Origin: an uncultured Eubacteriales bacterium | GTDB taxonomy: Bacteria; Bacillota; Clostridia; Oscillospirales; Acutalibacteraceae | Direction of reading: 5' to 3' | Length of the DNA: 11,189 bases | NCBI GenBank assembly: GCA_900321195.1 | Contig: ONVG01000031.1 | Coordinates: 1 to 11,189, forward strand | Part shown: positions 6,292 to 11,189 of the stretch, piece by piece | Position numbering within the stretch: the first letter of the stretch is position 1 | Layout: each line of letters opens with the position of its first letter | Notes under the pieces: model-generated | Databases searched by the model: none | Seen by the model: the letters and a program-made list of their open reading frames with translations, nothing else | What the model was told of the DNA's origin: nothing | Program-made: the position numbers and the translations under genes

Positions 6292-7977
6292 TTACATTTT
6301 TTCGGGTGCGGTTATTTTGAAAAGGGTGAGAATGTTTGATATGACTGTCTTTACTGCAAGACACAGAGAAAGCCTTGCCTGCATGAGAGGCTCGTTGTCG
6401 CTCTTTACACGGCATGCATTGTAGAATTTATGGAAGAGAGTTGCAGTGTCATAAACGTATCTCGTTATTCTCGACGGGTCATAGTCCTTTGCGGCTGATA
6501 TCATCTCATCGGGAAGACTTGAAAGCTTGTTGATAAGCTCTATCTCTTCGCTTGATGTTAGGTTTGCAAGCTCCTCGTCTGTGCATTCTCTCGGCTTTAT
6601 GCCCTCGCCTTCGAGAGTCTTTAATATATTGCATATCCTTGCATGTGCATACTGTACGTAATATACAGGGTTCTTTGACGACTGGTCAATGGCAAGGTCA
6701 AGGTCAAAATCAAAGTGGCTGTTTGACTCACGAAGATTGAAGAAAAATCTTGCGGCGTCTATCGGTATCTCGTCAAGGAGAGTTACAAGGGTTATTGCCT
6801 TGCCGCTTCTCTTGGAGAATTTTATTGTTTCGCCGTCCTTGACGAGCCTTACCATTTGCATGAGTACAGCGTCAAGCCTTGAAGCGTCAACTCCCAGAGC
6901 TGTAAGGGCAGCTTTAAGACGCGGCACATATCCGTGATGGTCGGCGCCGAGTACGTCTATTGCCTTGTCATAACCTCTTGTTACAAGCTTGTCATAGTGA
7001 TATGCGATATCAGGCACAACATAGGTTGGAAGACCGTTTGAGCGTACAAGTACAAAGTCCTTGTCGGCGCCTAATTCGGAAGCCTTGAACCATGTAGCGC
7101 CGTCCTGCTCGTATGTATAGCCGTTTTCTCTGAGCTTTTCAACAATAGCTTTTACAGCGCCGCTGTTGTGCAGAGTGCTTTCTCTGAACCAGCGGTCGTA
7201 TTTTATGCGGTATTTCAGAAGGTCACGCTCAAGACCTGCTATGTTTATTGGCAGAGCATAGTCAACAAGAGCCTTTCTTCTTTCTTCGGAGCTTGTTTCA
7301 ACATACTTGTCGCCGTTTATCTCGGCAAAGTTCTTTGCATGGTCGATTATGTCCTGACCGTGATAAGCGTCCTCCGGAAGCTCATAGCCCTCTTTGTATA
7401 TCTGCATATAGCGTATTTCAAGAGATGTTGCGAATTTTTCTATCTGGTTGCCTGCATCGTTGATGTAAAATTCCCTTGCCACTTCATAGCCTACCGCGTC
7501 AAGAACGCTTGCAAGGGAGTCACCTATAGCTCCGCCTCTTGCGTTGCCTATGTGCATTGGACCTGTCGGGTTTGCGGATACAAATTCAACAAGTATCCTT
7601 TTTCCCTGTCCGAAATCCGAGCGGCCGTAGTTTTCTCCCTGAGCGGATATCTCCTTCAGTACAGCTGCATAAAATGACTTGTCATAGAAGAAGTTCATAA
7701 AGCCGGGACCTGCTATCTCACAGCGGCTGAGCATTGTTGATGAAAGGTCGATATTCTGAGTGATTATATCGGCGATTTTTCTTGGAGCTGCGCGGAAAGC
7801 TCTTGCCGATACCATAGCCGCATTGGAAGCCAGATCGCCGTGTGAGCGGTCGGCAGGTACCTCTATTGTGAAATCGGGTATTTCAGCCTGCGGAAGAAGC
7901 TCCTGCTGCTGAGCCTTTTTGATAGCGTCAATAATAGCATTTTTCAGGTCGGTTATTGTCTGCTGTGCTGTTGACAT
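6292..7977 (-). CDS. argS: Arginyl-tRNA synthetase
   Basis: ArgRS charges tRNA-Arg with arginine in the cytoplasm. The 561-residue product is a class I synthetase of normal length. It has the N-terminal Add1/tRNA-contact domain (about 8-97), the ATP-binding signature ANPTGPMHIGNARGG (135-149, with HIGN at 142-145), the KMSKS-equivalent KFSKRSGK (386-393), and the conserved NPVYYVQYAHARI segment (436-448) that begins the anticodon-binding helical domain. It ends in the family-typical APEKM. The ATG at 7977 has AAGGAGG (7989-7995) eleven bases upstream, inside the last codons of the preceding ywiB-like gene. It is the last gene of the ddl-murI-ywiB-argS operon and ends at the shared convergent terminator. 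In the catalytic lysine loop, Phe387 replaces the usual Met, a conservative change. Confidence 0.98.
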   Translation of the reverse strand: MSTAQQTITDLKNAIIDAIKKAQQQELLPQAEIPDFTIEVPADRSHGDLASNAAMVSARAFRAAPRKIADIITQNIDLSSTMLSRCEIAGPGFMNFFYDKSFYAAVLKEISAQGENYGRSDFGQGKRILVEFVSANPTGPMHIGNARGGAIGDSLASVLDAVGYEVAREFYINDAGNQIEKFATSLEIRYMQIYKEGYELPEDAYHGQDIIDHAKNFAEINGDKYVETSSEERRKALVDYALPINIAGLERDLLKYRIKYDRWFRESTLHNSGAVKAIVEKLRENGYTYEQDGATWFKASELGADKDFVLVRSNGLPTYVVPDIAYHYDKLVTRGYDKAIDVLGADHHGYVPRLKAALTALGVDASRLDAVLMQMVRLVKDGETIKFSKRSGKAITLVTLLDEIPIDAARFFFNLRESNSHFDFDLDLAIDQSSKNPVYYVQYAHARICNILKTLEGEGIKPRECTDEELANLTSSEEIELINKLSSLPDEMISAAKDYDPSRITRYVYDTATLFHKFYNACRVKSDNEPLMQARLSLCLAVKTVISNILTLFKITAPEKM

Positions 7978-7980
7978 GGT

Positions 7981-8409
7981 TTATAAAGCCTCCTTGATTT
8001 TAAGATGAAGTTCATTAGTGCTTGCAAGCTCTGCGCCTATGTCTATTGAATAGCATACTTCAAGCTCGCCGCCGTTGTCATTTAGGTCGTTCCTTACGCT
8101 TTCCGTGTATATACCGAGAGAAAGGCTGCCGAAGCTCGTTACATATTCGCACTTGTGGCGAACACCCTTTTCAAGTATGAGGTGGTGCTTTTCGGTGCCG
8201 CCTTTCATAATGGTAACTATGCCGTCCTGATCGACCTTTACTGTTGTGCGGAAAACACGGTCGGGACAGTTAGCGTCATATTCCTTGTATGTGATGTATC
8301 TTACACCGTTTTTTGTCATATATGCTGCGGGCGTTTGCAGCTCTATCTTGTCGGACTGACCGTCTACCGTCTGTTTTCCTGTTACAGAGAGTATATAATT
8401 TTCGTCCAC
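7981..8409 (-). CDS. ywiB: DUF1934/YwiB family beta-barrel protein
   Basis: A 142-residue soluble protein with alternating strand-like segments (for example residues about 4-26, 37-52, 61-70 and 84-106) and no signal peptide or membrane span. It resembles the DUF1934 family represented by B. subtilis YwiB, small calycin-like beta barrels of unknown function. Family members are commonly encoded directly before argS, as in B. subtilis, which strongly supports the call. The start is a GTG at 8409 (product begins MDENYILSVTGKQ), preceded by AAGGAAAG. Its stop codon is three bases from the argS ATG and its last codons carry the argS ribosome binding site, so translation of the two is probably coupled. 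The molecular role is not known; the coupling to argS gives no proof of a link with arginylation. Confidence 0.85.
   Translation of the reverse strand: MDENYILSVTGKQTVDGQSDKIELQTPAAYMTKNGVRYITYKEYDANCPDRVFRTTVKVDQDGIVTIMKGGTEKHHLILEKGVRHKCEYVTSFGSLSLGIYTESVRNDLNDNGGELEVCYSIDIGAELASTNELHLKIKEAL
7989..7995 (-). promoter_or_regulatory. argS ribosome binding site inside ywiB
   Basis: On the - strand, AAGGAGG lies eleven bases before the argS ATG and is part of the last sense codons of the ywiB-like gene (AAG GAG GCT TTA TAA). Ribosomes finishing ywiB pass over this site, which favours translational coupling. Confidence 0.8.
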
Positions 8410-8433
8410 GTTTTCTTTCCTTTCCTTGATATA

Positions 8434-9255
8434 TCAGCGTACCATAGCCTGTTCAAGATTTATATGAGATACCTCGTCCCCGACGCTCCTGTTGAGGAAT
8501 ATTTCCGCTGTCTTGCGGAAGTCCTCGACTGTATCACTTACATAGTAGCGGCATGTACCCTGCTTGTCCGATTTGTTGAGAAGTCCTTTTTCCTTTAAAA
8601 TTTTTGCGGCATACAGAGCTGTTTCACGTCCCGAATCTATAAGTGTAACACCGTCGCCTAAATATTCCGATATAGCCTTTGAGATTATCGGGAAATGTGT
8701 ACAGCCTAAAATAAGTGTGTCGATACCCTGAGCTTTGAGCGGCGCAAGGTATCTTTCGACTACTAACTTTACTATATCGTCCTTTTCCGATATAAAGCTG
8801 TTTTCAACAAGTGAAACAAAAAGGGGACAGTCCTGCTGGAAAACCGTCAGTTCCTTTCGCTGACGGAGTATCTCCTTTTTATATGAGCCGCTGTTTACGG
8901 TAGCGGAAGTACCGATAACGCCTATCCTGCCGTTTTTTGTAGCTTTTACTGCGGCGTTGGCGGTAGGTATGACAACTCCCGTAAAGGGTACGGGAAGCTC
9001 GTCTTTAAGACCTGCAGCGACAGAGCTTACAGTACCGCAGGCGGCTATTATCATTTTAACGCCCCTTGACAGGAGAAAATAAGCATCCTGCTGAGCGTAT
9101 CTTATAATGGTGCTGCGGCTCTTGTTGCCGTATGGCACACGAGCCGTATCACCGAAGTATATGACGTTTTCATGCGGAAGAACTCTGACAAGCTCCTTTG
9201 CAGCCGTCAGACCGCCAAGTCCCGAATCAAAAATACCTATCGCACTATCAGACAT
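8434..9255 (-). CDS. murI: Glutamate racemase
   Basis: MurI interconverts L- and D-glutamate without cofactor, supplying D-Glu for the peptidoglycan stem peptide. The 273-residue product has the two-domain Asp/Glu racemase layout. Visible motifs are GIFDSGLGGLT (7-17, acid-base Asp10 and Ser11), DTARVPYG (36-43), the first catalytic cysteine in AACGT (Cys73) and the second in LGCTHFP (Cys185, with His187). The first motif normally reads ACNT; here Asn is replaced by Gly74, followed by VSS. The ATG at 9255 is preferred: the frame can be extended to a TTG at 9273, but that has no ribosome binding site, while AAAGGGCAGG precedes the ATG. The start overlaps the end of ddl by 8 bp, which suggests translational coupling of two peptidoglycan-precursor enzymes. 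Confidence 0.95.
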   Translation of the reverse strand: MSDSAIGIFDSGLGGLTAAKELVRVLPHENVIYFGDTARVPYGNKSRSTIIRYAQQDAYFLLSRGVKMIIAACGTVSSVAAGLKDELPVPFTGVVIPTANAAVKATKNGRIGVIGTSATVNSGSYKKEILRQRKELTVFQQDCPLFVSLVENSFISEKDDIVKLVVERYLAPLKAQGIDTLILGCTHFPIISKAISEYLGDGVTLIDSGRETALYAAKILKEKGLLNKSDKQGTCRYYVSDTVEDFRKTAEIFLNRSVGDEVSHINLEQAMVR

Positions 9256-10327
9256 CTTTACCTGCCCTTTCAAAAGCGTATTTTATAAGCTCCTCTATAA
9301 GCTGACTGCCTTCTTTTCCGCAGGCTGCCATGAGCTTTGGATACATGCTTATAGAAGTAAAGCCCGGAAGTGTGTTTATCTCATTGAGAAGTATGCGGCC
9401 TTCATCGGTAACAAAGAAATCTACTCTTGAAAGTCCCGAACAGCCGATACAGCGGTAAGCCTTTATTGCTGTTTCCTTTACCTTTTCCATAAGCTCCCCG
9501 CTTATTTTTGCCGGTATGAAAAGGAGCGACTGTGAATTATTGTACTTTGCATCATAATCGTAAAATTCGCTTGCCGGAGCTATCTGTCCGGGTATCGAAG
9601 CGAAAGGCTCATAATTGCCCATTACCGCACATTCTACTTCATAACCCTTTATGTTTTCTTCTATTACTATCTTGGAGTCCTCTTTTGCGGCAATGTCTAT
9701 TGCCTTTATAAGCTCCTCACGGTTTGCCGCCTTGCTTATGCCGACAGACGAACCCGCATTTGCAGGCTTTACGAAAACGGGATATTTTTTAAGCTCTGTT
9801 TCTGTCTGAGTTATATATTTTTCGGGGTCTTTATAATAGTCGTGTGTATAGAACCATGTGAAAGCCGCCTGCTCTATGCCGAAATGCTCTAACAATATAT
9901 TTGTAACGGCTTTATCCATACATGCGGCGGATGAAAGTACTCCGCAGCCAACATAAGGTATGCCCGAAAGCTCGAAAAGTCCCTGTATAGTACCGTCCTC
10001 GCCGTTTTTGCCGTGAAGTGCGGGGAATATTACATCGATATTTATAATTTTGCAGGTGTCACCGTCAAGAACTACAAGACCGCCTACAGTCGGAGCCGGC
10101 GCTATGAATGCGCGGAGGTTGTTTTCGTCATTTTCCCAACTTCCGTCCGGTATTTTGCTTACATCGCCGGAATAAAGCAGCCACTTGCCGTCCTTTTTGA
10201 TTCCTATGGTATAAATGTTATACTTGTCCTTGGGTATGCTGCTGATAACATAAGAAGCAGATACTCTTGATACCTCATGCTCGGAAGATTTTCCGCCGAA
10301 TATTACGGCTATGTTTTTTTTCTGCAC
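9248..10327 (-). CDS. ddl: D-alanine--D-alanine ligase
   Basis: Ddl is the ATP-grasp enzyme that joins two D-alanines for the end of the peptidoglycan stem peptide. The 359-residue product has the N-terminal GGKSSEHEVS (11-20), the ATP-grasp glycine loop KPANAGSSVG (187-196), RVDFF (301-305), and the metal and substrate motif NEINTLPGFT (315-324). The omega-loop region reads YDYDAKYNN (256-264), with the Lys-Tyr pair typical of D-Ala:D-Ala ligases and not the Lys-His of VanA-type D-lactate ligases, so vancomycin resistance is not indicated. The start is GTG at 10327: GGAGAG (10336-10341 on the - strand) lies eight bases upstream and the product then begins MQKKNIAVIFGGK. Longer in-frame starts at 10384 and 10420 lack a ribosome binding site. 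It is the first gene of the operon with murI, ywiB and argS. Confidence 0.96.
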   Translation of the reverse strand: MQKKNIAVIFGGKSSEHEVSRVSASYVISSIPKDKYNIYTIGIKKDGKWLLYSGDVSKIPDGSWENDENNLRAFIAPAPTVGGLVVLDGDTCKIINIDVIFPALHGKNGEDGTIQGLFELSGIPYVGCGVLSSAACMDKAVTNILLEHFGIEQAAFTWFYTHDYYKDPEKYITQTETELKKYPVFVKPANAGSSVGISKAANREELIKAIDIAAKEDSKIVIEENIKGYEVECAVMGNYEPFASIPGQIAPASEFYDYDAKYNNSQSLLFIPAKISGELMEKVKETAIKAYRCIGCSGLSRVDFFVTDEGRILLNEINTLPGFTSISMYPKLMAACGKEGSQLIEELIKYAFERAGKDV

Positions 10328-10335
10328 TTGAACCA

Positions 10336-10341
10336 CTCTCC
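10336..10341 (-). promoter_or_regulatory. Ribosome binding site fixing the ddl GTG start
   Basis: On the - strand, GGAGAG stands eight bases before the GTG at 10327. No comparable site precedes the upstream in-frame ATG codons at 10384 or 10420, so the GTG is preferred, and it matches where the ATP-grasp N terminus normally begins. Confidence 0.7.
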
Positions 10342-10486
10342 ATTTTCCGCATAGATTTTTCTTTTTAATAGTAAATGCCTTCATAAAAAACACTGAGCTG
10401 TAAATGTGCGTCTGTATCAATTATAATGCAGCAGCAAGCTTGGATATTTCAAAGTATAAACGCACAGCACACTCCTGCAGTATATA

Positions 10487-10515
10487 ATGATACCATACTT
10501 TTTGCTTTGTTGCAA
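10487..10515 (-). promoter_or_regulatory. Candidate promoter of the ddl-murI-ywiB-argS operon
   Basis: Reading the - strand, TTGCAA (10515-10510), 17 bp, then TATCAT (10492-10487), with TGG directly before the -10 giving an extended -10 element (TGGTATCAT). Transcription would start near 10480, giving a leader of about 150 bases before the ddl GTG. I see no T-box or other known riboswitch in that leader. The -35 matches four of six consensus bases, the -10 five of six. Confidence 0.55.
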
Positions 10516-10537
10516 TTTAATTTTTGCCTAAAAGCCG

Positions 10538-10608
10538 TGTTCTCCCTTAGAACATATACCGCATTCGACAAAGGTTTTGTGCAAAATGCTGAATATTGCG
10601 TTTTTTTT
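10538..10608 (+). other. Three hairpins ending in a T run, terminator-like, no gene attached
   Basis: Three adjacent stems are seen: tgttct/agaaca (10538-10543 and 10549-10554, 5-base loop), acaaa/tttgt (10568-10572 and 10576-10580), and gcaaaat/atattgc with one mismatch (10581-10587 and 10593-10599). The last is followed by a G and eight T residues (10601-10608). The last element resembles an intrinsic terminator for + strand transcription, yet no + strand gene precedes it. It could end a small RNA, stop stray transcription ahead of the promoter at 10629, or be chance in A/T-rich DNA. I found no convincing + strand promoter just upstream. Confidence 0.4.
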
Positions 10609-10628
10609 AGGTTAAATCGTAAAAAGGC

Positions 10629-10657
10629 TTGATTTTTTTATTGGTAGATGTTATCAT
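10629..10657 (+). promoter_or_regulatory. Candidate promoter of the NlpC/P60-type gene
   Basis: TTGATT (10629-10634), 17 bp, then TATCAT (10652-10657), with TGT directly before it (extended -10, TGTTATCAT). The -35 hexamer and spacing are the same as in the promoter at 4648-4676. Transcription would start near 10664, leaving a leader of about 150 bases that contains two inverted repeats. A weaker alternative is TTGAAA (10670-10675), 16 bp, TACATT (10692-10697). Confidence 0.6.
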
Positions 10658-10703
10658 TTTGTTACAGTTTTGAAACAATTACTTCAAGCGTTACATTTTT
10701 GGG

Positions 10704-10743
10704 AAAGCTTTTTAATCGATTTGTAATATTAATTAAAAGCTTT
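10704..10743 (+). repeat. A/T-rich inverted repeat in the leader of the NlpC/P60-type gene
   Basis: aaagctttttaat (10704-10716) is the reverse complement of attaaaagcttt (10732-10743) except for one extra T, with a 15-base spacer. Each arm also contains the palindrome AAGCTT. If the promoter at 10629 is used, this would form a hairpin in the 5' leader RNA; as DNA it could equally be a two-site operator for a dimeric regulator. Confidence 0.55.
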
Positions 10744-10755
10744 GGAAGTATATGA

Positions 10756-10774
10756 CGGCCGGAAAGAAAGGCCG
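10756..10774 (+). promoter_or_regulatory. GC-rich leader hairpin before the NlpC/P60-type gene
   Basis: cggcc (10756-10760) and ggccg (10770-10774) can pair around a purine loop (ggaaagaaa). The rest of the leader to the start codon is almost all purine with repeated CCGGA/CCGAA words. It does not match the c-di-AMP (ydaO) riboswitch that often precedes cell-wall hydrolase genes. A role in mRNA stability or translation is only a guess. Confidence 0.4.
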
Positions 10775-10816
10775 GAGAGAGAAAGTAAGGCGGAACCGAA
10801 AGGAGAAAACCGGAAC

Positions 10817-11189
10817 ATGACAAAAAGATTTATCAAGAAGACAGTGGCTATCGTATTAACAGCAATGATCGGTACGCTCATGCTCATCACAGGAGCACCT
10901 GTGGTATCTGCTGAGTCACCGACAAACGTAGGACTCGCAGCTCATGCACTCAGAGCTTACAGAGAGGACTGGACATATGTATGGGGAGGTTCAACTCCCG
11001 GTGCGGTAGACTGTTCGGGACTTATTTATTCATATTACGGAGTAGGCGGCAACAGAGTTGACATGCTCGGCTCATCAAGCGTATGGGGCTATGTCAGCAA
11101 CGGTGTGCCGAATATACACGGTCTGGGACTTCACTCACCCGGACATGTCGGACTTTATGTGGGTTCCGGTATGGCAGCAGATGCAAGAG
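10817..11189 (+). CDS. Secreted NlpC/P60-type cell-wall hydrolase, 5' part only
   Basis: The frame runs off the window after 124 codons. It starts at an ATG with AGGAG (10801-10805) eleven bases upstream. Residues 1-32 form a clear signal peptide: basic start MTKRFIKK, hydrophobic core, and a VVSA cleavage site before ESP. The mature part resembles the NlpC/P60 papain-like peptidases that cut peptide links in peptidoglycan: YVWGGSTPGAVDCSG (54-68) holds the candidate catalytic Cys66, and GHVGLYVG (109-116) the candidate His110. Asp122 stands about where the third polar residue is expected. The Cys-to-His spacing (44 residues) fits a compact domain. The usual PGD motif before the histidine is absent; the sequence there is HGLGLHSPGH. 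No SH3 or LysM domain precedes the catalytic part; any targeting domain would be downstream. It is divergent from the ddl operon. Confidence 0.85.
   Translation, partial: MTKRFIKKTVAIVLTAMIGTLMLITGAPVVSAESPTNVGLAAHALRAYREDWTYVWGGSTPGAVDCSGLIYSYYGVGGNRVDMLGSSSVWGYVSNGVPNIHGLGLHSPGHVGLYVGSGMAADAR

Larger units (their letters stand above)
10328..10816. other. 489-bp divergent intergenic region, no supported gene
   Basis: This A/T-rich stretch separates the leftward ddl operon from the rightward NlpC/P60-type gene. It holds one promoter candidate for each direction (10487-10515 on - and 10629-10657 on +), three consecutive hairpins ending in a T run (10538-10608), a large A/T-rich inverted repeat (10704-10743), and a GC-rich hairpin (10756-10774) before a purine-rich tract that contains the ribosome binding site. 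An open frame of 68 codons (10426-10632) is not supported by a ribosome binding site or protein-like composition. Confidence 0.8.

Noticed and set aside
9256..9273. TTG start for murI six codons upstream
   Set aside because: No ribosome binding site precedes it, and racemases normally begin just before the FDSGxGG motif, as with the ATG at 9255.
10328..10420. N-terminal extension of Ddl to ATG at 10384 or 10420
   Set aside because: The added residues are unlike any Ddl N terminus, there is no ribosome binding site, and a GTG with GGAGAG stands exactly at the family start.
10328..10480. T-box riboswitch in the leader of the operon that contains argS
   Set aside because: The - strand leader lacks the conserved T-box sequence (AGGGTGGNACCGCG-like) and a terminator next to ddl.
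10426..10632. 68-codon open frame on the + strand in the divergent intergenic region
   Set aside because: No ribosome binding site, A/T-driven composition with no recognisable pattern, and it runs through the hairpin row and its T run.
10664..10816. c-di-AMP (ydaO) riboswitch before the NlpC/P60-type gene
   Set aside because: The leader is too short and lacks the conserved core words of that riboswitch; only two simple hairpins are visible.

Overview
The window looks like chromosome from a low-to-mid GC Firmicute, most likely a Ruminococcus-type member of the Oscillospiraceae/Ruminococcaceae. This rests on the Firmicutes gene order rimP-nusA-ylxR-ylxQ-infB, a ywiB-argS pair, strong AGGAGG-type ribosome binding sites, and heavy use of AGA (Arg) and ATA (Ile) codons. 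The genus is an inference from style, not from a marker gene. There are no mobile elements, CRISPR arrays, tRNAs or rRNAs; this is mostly housekeeping chromosome.

Region 1 (1-4630, + strand) is the end of the nusA/infB operon: the rimP tail, nusA, ylxR (rnpM), ylxQ (L7Ae-like) and infB, closed by a hairpin terminator. It covers ribosome maturation, transcription elongation/termination and translation initiation. NusA carries an acidic tail with a 15-bp tandem repeat. The operon stops after infB instead of running into rbfA and truB.

Region 2 (4648-6213, + strand) is a separate two-gene unit with a good promoter (TTGATT, 17 bp, TATAAT) and a strong 15-bp-stem terminator. The first gene is a 391-residue protein whose fold pattern matches the homocysteine domain plus a piece of the pterin domain of cobalamin-dependent methionine synthase (MetH). 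One zinc cysteine is missing and the pterin barrel is cut short, so it is probably not a methionine synthase. The second is a 76-residue membrane protein of unknown function. This pair is the least explained part of the window.

Region 3 (10515-6292, - strand) is a tight four-gene operon: ddl (D-Ala-D-Ala ligase, GTG start), murI (glutamate racemase, overlapping ddl by 8 bp), a ywiB/DUF1934 protein (GTG start), and argS (its ribosome binding site lies inside the end of ywiB). Ddl and MurI supply D-amino-acid precursors for peptidoglycan. Region 2 and region 3 converge on the shared terminator at 6178-6213.

Region 4 (10328-10816) is a 489-bp divergent intergenic region with one promoter candidate for each side, an A/T-rich inverted repeat, and a row of three hairpins ending in eight T residues with no gene attached. 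It leads into a secreted NlpC/P60-type cell-wall hydrolase (10817 onward, + strand) that runs off the end of the window.
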